A stretch of DNA of 64,000 bases from Actinernus sp. WN-2022 (lineage: Eukaryota; Cnidaria; Anthozoa; Actiniaria; Actinernidae). A program made the position numbers and the translations under genes. Of the stretch, positions 22,965 to 33,349 are shown in pieces. Under the pieces are notes generated by a model. That model saw only the letters and a list, made by a program, of their open reading frames with translations, was not told the DNA's origin and made no database searches. Where the stretch lies: assembly GCA_030867875.1 (NCBI GenBank), contig JAOWCC010001589.1, forward strand, positions 82,421,537 to 82,485,536. The letters run 5' to 3'. Numbering within the stretch: the stretch's first letter is position 1; each line of letters starts with the position of its first letter.

Positions 22965-25900
22965 CTGTAGAAAGCAAATTAAACATTAATTTACCTTAAT
23001 TCCATTTGATTTTCTGTCAAAATTGTACTGAAACAACCTTAATTAGTACAGAAACTGCGTTAATTTAGGTTCAATGAATCAGGCATGGATCTTATTGTAC
23101 CGCAGAAATCGTCATCACATTACCGTATCAGGAGGACATCCTTTTGATAGTGCACCATTAATATACAGTTGAGGTTCAACAGCGATCAATACTTGGTCCA
23201 CTCATATACTTTTGGTATATATTAATGACCAACATCCGATTCTCTAAAATAACAATGTATGCCGGCCGATGACAATGCACTCTATTTTTCGTCAGATACT
23301 TCATTAGACCTCCAAGAACACTGACTTAAATTAGCCTCAGAAAACAGCCGTCTCTCGTCGCGGGCTTATATCTCTCCTCCAGGGGAGGGTTCGGGGGCAT
23401 GATCCCCCGGAAATGTTTGAAAATTTATGACCTGCCATCCTTGGATACCCAGGGGCAGTTAGTGTCTTTTTTGCCCGTCGCCCACTAACTGCCCTGGGTA
23501 TCCGATGATGAGGTATCCGATGATGAGGTCCTCCTAAATGGTAATTCCTGCACTTGACTGCATCCTACAAAGGGCTCATTGCCAGCAATATGTTGCGCGC
23601 AATGCTGCAGCGTTTGTCCGTACCGTTAGAATCGTGTAAGGTGACGGTAACCAAACTACCAATGCATCACGAGCCGAGTAAATACGAAAAGCGCTATAAA
23701 GTAACGTTTTCGTATTTAATTTTCAAGAATTTGAAATTTCCGATGCTCTATAAAATTACGATTTTACGTACCGTTTTCCTTAGTAGTATCATCAATAGAA
23801 ACACAAACCATGACTATACTCTGGTTAGTGTGTGGATTGAACGCCCAATCTTGATGCCACTTGATGGGGAATCCTGTGCCTTGAGGTAACTTCATGTTCC
23901 GGCTTTATCTTGCTTAATGTATCGAATGTTCGGTCCAATCTATAAAGCGATCAAGAGATGATATTTGTCAAACAAAACTCTAATGCACTTATTAAATAAC
24001 GTAGCCCAAATAATAGTCTCCAACAAAATGTTCTTATATAAACCAGAAATGTGCAGTTGACAATCAAAAGCACCTGATACACGGTACATTGTTTCGTGCA
24101 ACTTGTCTCACCAAAAAAATGATGCAAGTTGAACGAACCATGTGAATGGCATTTTATTAATCATGTAGAAAGTAGAAACTAAAGCCCAGATTACACGACA
24201 AGCAATTTGGACACAGCACTCCTGGCTAAATTTCATGTTAGCGTTTATGGGCACGGCAGTTCTAACTTGGGCACGGCACTCAAAACAGGTGGACCAGACT
24301 ACCTTTTCACGGAACTATTAACAATTCCATTTAAACAACAGAAGTAAGGGGTGCCGTGTATAAAAATTTTTCGCACGCGTACCAAAATTTAGGAGTACCG
24401 TGCCCAATACGGGAACGCGTGCCCGAAAATTTACTAAGGTGTGCTGCCCGCCTGTTTGGAGTGTCGTGCCAAAGTTATGCCGGGAAAATTGCATAGTGTA
24501 ACAGCGCCTTTTAGTCATCTGAGATATGCTTCATTTTTTGTGCTTTTGTAAACGGCGCTTTGATTTGAAGTTTTGTAGCGCTCAACAAATGTTGTCAGCT
24601 GAACTACAGCCGCCTGTATGGCTGAAATTCCTAACGCCGCTGATACACTCTTTGCCAGCTGTGACAATACAATTGGCCGGCTGCCATTTCGTCTTAAGGT
24701 CTCGATAAAGGTTGGACGTGTCATTTCGGAAAAACGCTCTTGCAACGTCGTAATTAAAGCGACATAGTCGTACTATATACCGTTTTAAAGGTCTTGAATT
24801 GAAGAAAGTATATATTTAATCCATTTCGAGCAAAAGTTAAGAGCGTAAATGTTGTATATATTTCTACGCGAAATGACTCCGTCCGCCAGAAGGAGTTCAG
24901 CCCTTCAGGCTTTAATTTTTTTTCTTTTCTTAATTAGCCCTTTCGAATCCCAACTAAATTGACTCAAATACTGTGTCGGGCATTTTTTATATATTGCGTA
25001 TTACAGATTTTATCCCTTTTCAAAGTTGAAAAAGTAGTTTTTCATCCCATTTTGATACAAACTAGGTCATAAAACCTGAAAGAAAAAATCTTTCAAAATT
25101 CTCCGAAACAGTATTTGAGAAACAGCTGTTTTCAACGACTCGTGAAAAATTTAGGAAACTTGGACAAAACGCTAAAAGGCTGGACTTCAACAAAGTTCTG
25201 TTTTTGGCCGAAAAAAGAGCCGAGAAACAGCCGACTAAGAAGTGCCGCCTCCAAGGGTAATCTCATTAACATTAGCCAATCAGAGCGATTCATATTGTGT
25301 TCAGTCTCGGTCAGTCAGACGAGCCGCAGAACAGAGAAAGCTATCATGATAGTTCACCGATGCTCGATACTTCTACAGAAACTAGTTAGCTATAGTGTCG
25401 ATTCCAGCTTAATTTCAAGAAGAAACACTCTTTTAGGAGTACAGAAAAATGGCACCACAGTAAGCAAACAATTAATATCATGCAGGGAAAACCACTGGCA
25501 CTGAAGCGCAGCTCGATCCACACCATGTACACAGTAGACTGTTTGTCATTCTAAAAAAAATCATCGCACTGAAACAAACCGGCAAACCTTAGCTTCCTGC
25601 ATTGAATTCTCTTTAAATTTTTAGCCGATTGAAGATAACAAAACTTTATTGCTTCATTCTTTGTGGACTTTCAGTCTTCGATGATTCTAATTTCTTGGAA
25701 CTTGAGTATAATCCCTCCAGCCATTCTTTGTCCTAATTTGAACTTTACACCCGCTTCCAAATTTACTCACAAACTAAATTATTACAAACTAAATTGTGTT
25801 GTGTTTTTTTCTTCTCCTTTTTTTGAATACGGCACCAAGAAATATCTACTTTTACACTTTTGGGCATTGCATTATAAACATAGGAAATCTTTACGAACGA

Positions 25901-28900
25901 AAAGTAGCACAGAAAATCACAGGATAGCGAGAATGAAATAACATGCCCGGTGAATGACAGCAGCTGTCAATCATTTTTCGCGCCTTTTTTAGCTGGAAAT
26001 CAGAAAGTCGCATTTTCAAGGCTTTAAATAATTTCTTTGAGTTTGAGTTTTTTTGTGATGCTAGATTAGGACTTTTAGATTTAGAATTTGCGAAAAAACG
26101 TATTTTCGAAACTTTTCCATTTTGAACCTTTATCGCGCCCCGCGACCCCGGCGATTTAGCAACCAAGTTTTCCACATTAGTAGCCTGCTGTATTACAATC
26201 CTGACAATCACGGCTAGAAGTGGAGACTAGCTAGCCGGGGCTTAGCCTGAATTTCAGCCGTCTCCTCTGGTTCGTTCCTCCCGAGAGAGACGTCTGAATC
26301 CAATAGCCGATAATGCCATCCAGTGACGTCAAGGCGGATTAACAATTTTATTTATGCAAATAAACTGTCACGGCGGTAGTAAGAGTTCGTGAGAAATATT
26401 TATTTGAGATTATGCCGACCAAAATAAAAGCCTTACCTATATTATATATCTCCATCCCATTTGCTTCTCAAGTGCCTCTTATGTTGTGAAAGCCTTAATA
26501 GTTTCCGAAGCAACAAATCGTTATATTATATTTGGAGGCAAAGTACAGTTGATCTTTGTCTTGCCGTTGATCTTTGTACATGTCTCGAGATCTGCCGTTC
26601 GAATCGACACAGCTACGAGATATTACCTATGTAAATGATGCAACAGAAAAGTAGAAAAACATGAAAGGATAATGGAGAATTTTCGAAGAAATACGAAGAC
26701 TCCTTTACGGGAAAGAACAGTTCCTTGAAGAGAGTAGCGACATTCTTTACCACTGCGAGTGCGAACAAATAATCGATTGTCAACAACCCCGCGGACGCGA
26801 CGCGATAAAATGTACATGTTTACAGGTTAGTCGGCCGGTTATTGTGCAGGACACTTTCAATCCATTTCCAGATGTTTTCCTTACGAATTCAAGGTCTTTG
26901 CCAAAGACAATCACTCCACTGAAACTCAACAATCAACAATCGCTCCTGCCGTCTTCTCGGCTGATAATTATGATAATTATGCGAAATTATAGAATATGAA
27001 CCAATCAAAAATCACTACCAGGTTTTCTGGTAGTGACGTCACTGGACGGCATTATCGGCTATTGAATTCAGACGTCTCTCTCGGGAGGAACGAACCCAGA
27101 GGAGACGGCTGAAATTCAGGCTAGCCGGGGCTGACAGAAGCGCACTGCTTCCCTAGATTTGTAGGTTGATTTTCTGTCAGTAGTAATCCTTACCAGGTCA
27201 GATACAATGTCCAGTAAGCCTTCGTGGAGTATCGTTTCTTCAAAAACGGGAAACAACAGCGAAGGGATGTGTACTCTTTGTAGCAGAGGTCGTTCTTGGG
27301 TGCTGTGAGGGTCGAGAGTGAAGTGGTCCGTTGACTTCTCAAGGGATTTAATCCTGTCAAGATGTATCATGCATGGTGGTTGGCATCACAATAAATTATT
27401 TTTATATAATAGATACTTAATAACGCGCTCACTGATTGGTCGGCGAAAACCGTGAGTTTTTGTTATTTGTTTGTAACATCCATGCTGCACTCTTTTATAA
27501 ATATAGGTTCTTTTAATATAATCACATTAATGAAATAAATTCATTTATATATTAATTTAGTATATTGTCTATCATGGGCCTGTAGTAATTGGCGACAACT
27601 GTTGTGGTTACATTTTTGTTTTAAGGCGAAGTTAAATAAATAAATAGAGTGTAGATCACCCAAGTGATGATTGGCTTTGGGAAATTGTAGATCACAACAA
27701 TGATTCTACAAGTATACAAAACAAAATTGAGAAGTGCCAAAGTTTGAGCTGGACGTTCGCGATTATTTTCAAAATTTAATTGACTCAAAGACTTCGTTGA
27801 CGGTGTCGCAATGCCGTCTTGGATGTATCTCCAGGGAATATTGAGGTATTAATCAGGGAGACAGAGAAGAGACTGAAGAACTAAGATATCCTCGGCCACC
27901 TTTATTAAGTAATGGTCCGCGTAAGAACTATAGTAAAAACAATAGAGCCGCGGCATTGAGCATATCCTCACGGTCGATATTGCGTGAATATGACTTAAGT
28001 GCTGTATGAGATATCTACAGTCCAAACTACACCCAGAAAATAAAGTAGTTTTTATGCTATGGGCTATTTTTACTGAGAAAACTCAAAGAAACCACCATCC
28101 AGCCAATCGGAAAGGGAGAAAACAAAAGATCTTTCGATCGCAAATTTGATAACTTTCCCCTCGGTCGATATTCTTCGAAATTAAACCATAGTCATTTTGA
28201 TCAAAAATAAAATGAAACCTCAAAAAATATCATATAAAAATGTATTATTTCGATGGTTTTCTATTGAATTTATGAGTATCGACCAATGAAATTACGAGTG
28301 AGAAGAATAGAAAATTAGCACCTTTTTACATTCCTTGCCGTTCAGTGCTATCATTCTTAGCCGGACCACTACTTAAACAGGAAGTTCCTGTATAACAGGG
28401 TCATGGCCAGGCCACTCACACCTTCAGTTGTCACTCAGCCTTTCAGTGTCAAGTGAACATCTCTGTGATGCTCCGCGAAACTTCATATTAAGTAATGATT
28501 CAGCTAATTAAGAACTGTAGCCAAAAGACAAGAGGCTGCGGCAATGAACATATCCCCACATACGATTTTGATTGAATATGCCAGATGTCTACAATCCAAA
28601 CTACACCCAGAAAATAAAGTATTTTTTTATGCTATGGGTTCTTTTTACTGCTCTGTAATTTGAATTTTAAATTTCGAGTTCGCCAATCATGAAAAGAATA
28701 CACGCTTTCCGACGTAACAACGTAGCTATTTTGTCACTTTAAGTGATAACTCATTAGTCTTCCTTTGTATTTCTAGCATTGAATATGCATACCTTATGTT
28801 TATAAGGGCATAATCTCCTATTGTCTGCCTCTCGCTTGTTGGACAGCACATAGTAATCCAAACTTAAGCTGTTTTTTGTTGTTGTTGTAGTTGTTTTGGC

Positions 28901-31900
28901 TTTAGCCCTCGTAGCCTTGTACGATTGCATTCGGTCGAGGAGTAGTCGTTTCCAGAAGTTTTTTCCACGTAGCAAGGCGTGGTTTTATGATGGTTTTTCG
29001 TACCGGGCAACGTACACAATGTTCTTTAGACGTTGTTATTGTTGTTATATTACTTTTGAGATTTTCTGTATTTGATTCTAGCATGAGAACTTCTTATTCT
29101 CAGGTGATTATGTCATTGGTTGTTCAACCATCCTTTTAGGATGGATATATGATTTTTGGAATGTTTACTGCATTCCTTCATGTCATGTTAAAAATTGTTA
29201 TGATTTCGTAAAATTAGTTTTAAGTATAATTTTATAATTAGTATTTAACGAAGTTAATTAAAGAAACCGTTTGCTGCTGTCCACCTGCAGGCATCCGGCA
29301 CTGTACGTCACACTCCACGCAGTCTTTGCGTGTTTTATATATATTATGTGTTTTACGTTTTTTGTGCCGGCATTTGCGGAGTATAGAAATGAAGAGGGGC
29401 TTACCCTTTTATACCGGAACTTCTTGTTTTTAAAAGTTTGTGAATTTCGTTTGTGATTCCTGTACCTTATTTTCGTGTTCTACAACTCCAGTCGTGTTTT
29501 TGTCAGAATGAAGAACACAACAAACCCTGTTCTATTTGTTAATTATAATATCACACAAGTTAAGTTAAATGCGTATGCTGACGACCAGCAAAGTTATAGT
29601 TCGAACACGAGTCATTTAACCTTATATTACAACATGAATTAACAGTTGCTAACAATTGGTTTAAGAACAATCTTATGGTTTAATGGCGTGCAAATCCACA
29701 CAAGTTCCAGGCAGTTGTTCTAGTGTCAACCAACCACACTTTTACTTTTGACATTGGAAACGTTACAATACTATAGTAGTGTATGGCATTTCTGCGGTGC
29801 GAGGAATGCTGATAAGCTGGAGTCACTTAATAAGCAGGTGCTGCGTATACTGAATGATAAAAGTAACGCATACTTAACACTTCTTAAAAAGTTGGGAATG
29901 ACCTCATTAGAAAACAGGAGATTACAGAATTTGGTAATAATTCTAGGCTTGAAAGGAGCAGATACACTCATCGTACCACGTGTAAATACCACAACATTTG
30001 TAATACACTCATTTACTTTCTCTGCTACTAAATTCTGGAACTCCCTACATGATAACATAAGGTCTGCGGCTAATGTAAATATATTTAGACGTTGAAACAC
30101 TTTTAATAATGTTGTTGTACTTTCTGTAATAATCAATAACTGTAATTACGCTAATTAGCATATTACACTAATTAGCATATTACACTAATTAGCATATTGA
30201 AATATTCTACTGTTATGTTTCTCGGAGAAACTAGCATAGTTTTGCTACTATAAAATCCGAGTAGAAATAAGGTTTATGATGATGATAATGATGATGATGA
30301 ACTAGGGAAGCATCCTCAGAACGCGCAATTTCATTTGCTGAAAATGTTGAGATCCTCGAGATATCTGACTGAATAACTTAGTAAACAAAGCAATAGTAAT
30401 AATTAACTTAATTTCTAAAGTTTACCTCTCTTGGCAATCATCCAAAACGTCTTTCATGCGTTGAATGTGTTGACTGTCGAAAACATCTTTCACGATCAGA
30501 TACCCCTCACTCTCAAACTGAAAGATATTTTTTTTAAGTATTTTCAATAAACATTTTTATACTTCTCATTTTTACACTTCCTACACACATTTTTACAGAA
30601 ATTAGTTATCCCTTGTACGTACACCTTGGTCATACTGATCATTTCTCGACTTTTGGATGCACGTAGGTATTCCGTTCGTCAGCCGTGGCCGCTCTAAATG
30701 TATAGCCTGCTTGCAGGCGGTAGCGGTGTTTTTTTTTCGCGCAGAAAACGGATATCGAAGCGGCCGCCATATTGGCCCCTGGTCCCTCCCCACACTCAGC
30801 ACTTGGTCACTCAGTGCGAACTTCTCGCTCGCTTCAATCCTTACAACAACAACTATTTATAATCTAGTCAGTAACTGGGCACGTGAACACCGCGATATGG
30901 CCACGTGATTGTGGGCAACACGTTAAGACCGCTACACCCCACCTCATGCGCAACATTGTACAGTCGTGTAAGCCAGCATGTATAGTTCACGTTGCTTTAC
31001 TCTCAACTTCGGCCCCTGAAATTTTGCTCTGAATCGCAAATACCGACCAGGTCACCATTAAATGGAGTGGGGCTTGGTGAGGTAGCGACATCCTTAATTC
31101 CATTTTCTCCCAAAAGGCTGATTGAGGCTCATGTCTAAATATATGTCTGGAGTGTTAGTGGTAAATATCGGTATTGTTCAGATCCATTCCCACGTCTGGA
31201 GCCAGGTACAATTTCATCCGGTCTGTTACGCCCGGCTTGTTGACAGCACCTTGGTAATTCTTTATAGTCTGACCACAGGCAGCCCAGACTCGACATATAT
31301 TTCCCACTTTTTGGGTTACCTGTGGTATGTTTCAAAAGCGATCTCGGAAGAGTTTATATAATTGCTCCTATAATTGCTTTAGAAGTCCCCAAATCACCCC
31401 AAAACCACTCACACAACTTCATTAAGTATCAATCTTTTATTATTGAAGATTTATTTCGTAGGAATCGGAAAAGAGAATTCACAAGGAGCAATTATATAAA
31501 CTCTTCCGAGATCGCTTATGAAACATACCACAGGTAACCCAAAAAGCGGGAAATATGTCGAGTCTGGGCTTGCAAAGTTTCGGCTTACAGCGGGTTTTCC
31601 TCGTCGTGTTCGACCTTTGTCACTTCACATGTTTGCGAAAATGGAAATTATCGCTTGAAGTTACTCCCGGAGTTACTGCAGGAAATTTTTCCCTATTGAT
31701 CAACGTTAACGTTTCTGGATTCGCACGAGTTGACGGTACTTATAATACGAATGGTTTAACTATTTATTGTTTCTTTAGCTCGTTACATCTATCGACATAA
31801 CTCCGATGATCATGACATAAACCTTGGTCGCTCGTCGCCTGAGTAACTTTAGAGCAACTTCTCGCTCGCTTCAATCTTTTTTTAATACAACTGTCTATAG

Positions 31901-32885
31901 TCTTAGTCAGTAAAATAACTGGACACGTTAACACCGCAATATGGTCACGTGATTGTGGGCAACACGTTAAGACCGCTACTGATCTCGTACCCAGAACCCA
32001 CCCCATGTTTCATATCCAAAGAAAGTGACCGTGAGTAGAATGGGAGATCTGGGTACGAGATTAGACCGCTACATAAACACTCACCGACCTTTTTATACCA
32101 ACGTTGTCAAATGCCGAGGGGGAATGGGCCCGGGAAATTCTATATTTGAATTGCAAAGTTCGATCTTGTCTGCTATGATTTATATCATAATTTTTAGGTA
32201 CAGTATCAGATTCTCGTAGCAGTATCTTTCCATTTATTGTCCATACGTATTATAGTGGTGGTCTTTCTTAAATGCATTGATCCGACCGAATATAGCCTTC
32301 ATATTTCGCGGACCGGAACTTCAGTCATCTGCGACTTCTCGATTTCTTCGCATTTGTCCAAAATCAGCAGCTATCTCTACTTTGGATCTTCTTCTGAATG
32401 CTAGGCAGCAGTTCCGTTTTCCATAATTCCATAAACGAATCTGACGTTAGATTCGTAGCCATGACGAGGTCAATTTCAGCGTAGTGCCTAAAAAGACATG
32501 GCCGACTCAGCCAAGAACTCGTGCAGATAATTTCCTTGACTGAAAATCTAGGATATCTACACCGGGGAGTGCAAATTTACAGAATACAAATGTAGTGGGA
32601 CACAGGATAACTCGGCAAACTGAACTTTGACCAGCTCCTTTATGACATATTTTAATTAATACATGCACGTACCTGATTTTTCTGCTCATCTGATAAGACA
32701 AACGATGTCTTTGATTCGGTTGATTTGGTCGAAAACAAGCGATGAGTATTAAAACAACTCAAGAATCTCGTGTTTTGAGAGCGAGATGTCTCGAGCCTAC
32801 ACTGAGTTCCAGAAGAGTTTTGTCGTAACACACGAGTTATGTGCTTGAAGCGGTTCAGCATCTGAAGTCGCAGTTGAGGTGGCAT
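22521..32885 (-). CDS. Phytanoyl-CoA dioxygenase (PhyH) family gene, five exons found
   Basis: A 2-oxoglutarate/Fe(II) dioxygenase rebuilt from exons 32885-32673, 30517-30426, 27353-27194, 23889-23772 and 22964-22521, each with GT-AG borders. Phases agree at every junction that can be tested: 0, then 2, then 0, and phase 1 between the last two. Exon 1 gives a basic, Ser/Thr-rich N-terminus that could be a mitochondrial targeting peptide. Then come ESEGYLIVKDVF, TDHFTLDPHSTQ, the iron-binding HQD in IKWHQDWAFNPHTN, and CLQVVPKSHE. The distal His (AIHGSARNRS) and QYCATDAWPL close it. A short exon (normally the SKLNMK region) between 27193 and 23890 was not found. The last exon has a one-base frameshift near 22770, so it is either a pseudogene or a sequence error. 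Substrate unknown. Introns hold transposons. Confidence 0.87.
23443..23504. repeat. Hairpin and short duplication
   Basis: GGATACCCAGGGGCAGTTAG pairs with CTAACTGCCCTGGGTATCC across a short loop. A GTATCCGATGATGAGG unit is then doubled at about 23497-23530. It is a fold-back repeat inside the PhyH intron. Confidence 0.7.
23772..23889 (-). CDS. PhyH gene, exon with the iron-binding HxD
   Basis: Encodes GTGFPIKWHQDWAFNPHTN and SIVMVCVSIDDTTKEN, with His and Asp of the HxD iron site. Donor ACG|GTACGT leaves phase 1, which joins exactly to the next exon (N-G-CLQVV). The acceptor could be at 23889 (after GAAG) or 23879 (after CTCAAG). Confidence 0.88.
24000..26242. other. PhyH intron, no feature recognised
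   Basis: The missing PhyH exon should lie between 23890 and 27193. Several frames are open here (for example 25115-25504 plus and 24515-24745 minus), but none matches the expected peptide. Confidence 0.4.
26243..27123. mobile_element. 881-bp MULE-like element in the PhyH intron
   Basis: Long terminal inverted repeats of about 90 bp begin TAGCCTGAATTTCAGCCGTC and run through CTCCCGAGAGAGACGTCTGA to CCAGTGACGTC. The flanks carry a perfect 9-bp duplication GCCGGGGCT (26234-26242 and 27124-27132). Long TIRs plus a 9-bp duplication is the Mutator pattern. No transposase frame is seen, so it is non-autonomous. It ends 70 bp from the exon at 27194. A related shorter copy lies at 36684-36935. Confidence 0.87.
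27194..27353 (-). CDS. PhyH gene, exon 3
   Basis: Acceptor ATCTTGACAG; starts G ATT AAA, completing the Arg codon of exon 2. Reads RIKSLEKSTDHFTLDPHSTQ, then RVHIPSLLFPVFEETILHEG and LLDIVSDL, matching the PhyH region before the jelly-roll core. Donor CTG|GTAAGG at 27194 in phase 0. Confidence 0.88.
27900..28655 (+). repeat. Two direct repeats of about 180 bp
   Basis: 27900-28085 and 28485-28655 share ATTAAGTAATG, GCGGCA(T/A)TGA, then ATCCAAACTACACCCAGAAA in near-identical form and TTTATGCTATGGG. The copies are diverged and separated by about 400 bp. They could be long terminal parts of a decayed element, or a local duplication. They lie in a PhyH intron. Confidence 0.65.
28754..29090 (-). 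pseudogene. Probable retroelement 3' remnant
   Basis: Minus-strand overlapping frames contain KRLLLDRMQSYKATRAKA followed by runs of ACA/CAA codons (TTGTTGTTG on the plus strand). This resembles the end of a retroelement coding region plus its simple-repeat tail. The assignment is tentative. Confidence 0.35.
29540..30300 (+). pseudogene. Decayed LINE, RT core to tail
   Basis: LNAYADDQQSYSS (catalytic YADD) near 29568, WFKNNLMV and NPHKFQA near 29660-29710, then the frame 29748-30095 with YYSSVWHFCGARNADKLESL and FSATKFWNSLHDNIR. The 3' UTR includes ATTAGCAT units, a hairpin-like CTCGGAGAAACTAGCATAG, and an ATG-repeat tail ending near 30300. Internal deletions and stops make it dead. It is sense-inverted within a PhyH intron. 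Confidence 0.85.
30149..30199 (+). repeat. Three 17-bp tandem units
   Basis: CTAATTAGCATATTACA is repeated three times in the LINE 3' UTR, an expansion of the ATTAGCAT motif also seen in the LINE tails at 35600, 35920 and 41370. Confidence 0.75.
30426..30517 (-). CDS. PhyH gene, exon 2
   Basis: Acceptor AATATCTTTCAG, then FESEGYLIVKDVFDSQHIQR and MKDVLDDCQE, the conserved N-terminal strand-helix of PhyH enzymes. Donor GAGAG|GTAAAC leaves phase 2, which fits exon 3. Confidence 0.88.
30826..30937 (+). repeat. 112-bp repeat, second copy at 31861-31979
   Basis: CTCGCTCGCTTCAATC through CACGTGATTGTGGGCAACAC and GTTAAGACCGCTAC occurs twice in the same orientation about 1 kb apart. The second copy was later hit by the 84-bp mini-element at 31980. 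A cut-up element or a local duplication in the PhyH intron would explain it. Confidence 0.75.
31281..31570. mobile_element. Fold-back element, arms of about 88 bp
   Basis: Left arm 31281-31369 (AGCCCAGACTCGACATAT, then TTGGGTTACCTGTGGTATG, GCGATCTCGGAAGAGTTTAT) is matched by the inverted right arm 31484-31570 with about five differences. The loop is 114 bp and there is no coding capacity. CCACAGGC precedes the left end, as in other fold-back copies in this window. Confidence 0.88.
31861..31979 (+). repeat. Second copy of the repeat at 30826
   Basis: Matches 30826-30937 with a few indels. It ends in GACCGCTAC, which was duplicated when the mini-element at 31980-32063 inserted. Confidence 0.75.
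31980..32063. mobile_element. 84-bp mini-element with 9-bp target duplication
   Basis: TGATCTCGTACCCAG on the left and CTGGGTACGAGATTA on the right are inverted copies, flanked by a perfect GACCGCTAC duplication (31971-31979 and 32064-32072). It belongs to the family of 51055-52107 and 15814-15863. Confidence 0.9.
32200..32660. other. PhyH intron 1, nothing firm
   Basis: The minus strand has a short ATG frame (MATNLTSDSFMELWKTELLP) near 32462 that soon meets a stop and resembles no known family. No repeat is clear. Confidence 0.3.
32673..32885 (-). CDS. PhyH gene, exon 1 with start codon
   Basis: ATG at 32885-32883 opens 71 codons. An Arg/Ser-rich, acid-poor leader (MPPQLRLQMLNRFKHITRVL and onward) looks like a mitochondrial targeting sequence. 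It is followed by FVLSDEQKNQ, which joins in phase 0 to ESEGYLIV. Donor CAG|GTACGT. An upstream GTG in frame is not needed as a start. The large palindrome begins 15 bp upstream of the ATG. Confidence 0.82.
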
Positions 32886-32899
32886 GCTTGCAGGGCTAT

Positions 32900-33294
32900 C
32901 CACAGGCCGCCCAAGTTCTGACTGTGTAACAAGGTTTGTATGGGAGTTCTTCCGATAACTCAGAATAATAACATAAATCTCCTGTAATACAAGGTAAATA
33001 AAGGAAGAAGACTTACTTGAAGTTGTTTTGTCGTCCTATGTGTATTTCAGGTCGCTAGAACGGTGTTTCATGGAATTCTTGAGTCATACGTTAGGGGGTG
33101 AAACGTATGACTCAAGAATTCCATGAAACACCGTTCTAGCGACCTGAAATACACATAGGACGACAAAACAACTTCAAGTAAGTCTTCTTCCTTTATTTAC
33201 CTTGTATTACAGGAGATTTATGTTATTATTCTGAGTTATCGGAAGAACTCCCATACAAACCTTGTTACACAGTCAGAACTTGGGCGGCCTGTGG
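32900..33294. repeat. Perfect 193-bp inverted repeat with 9-nt loop
   Basis: Arms 32900-33092 and 33102-33294 show no mismatch when compared base by base, with AGGGGGTGA as the loop. Sequence at both outer ends is CCACAGGCCGCCC or its complement. It covers the region just upstream of the PhyH start codon, so the 5' UTR or promoter is present twice head to head. It could be a very young fold-back element, an inverted duplication, or an assembly artefact from a read snap-back. Confidence 0.95.
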
Positions 33295-33349
33295 GCTATC
33301 TGCATGTGATCGTGAGCTGTACAATGATTCTTACGTGACTGTTCCGGCG

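Noticed and set aside
23554..23889. 111-codon plus-strand frame
   Set aside because: It is antisense to the PhyH exon that carries the HxD motif.
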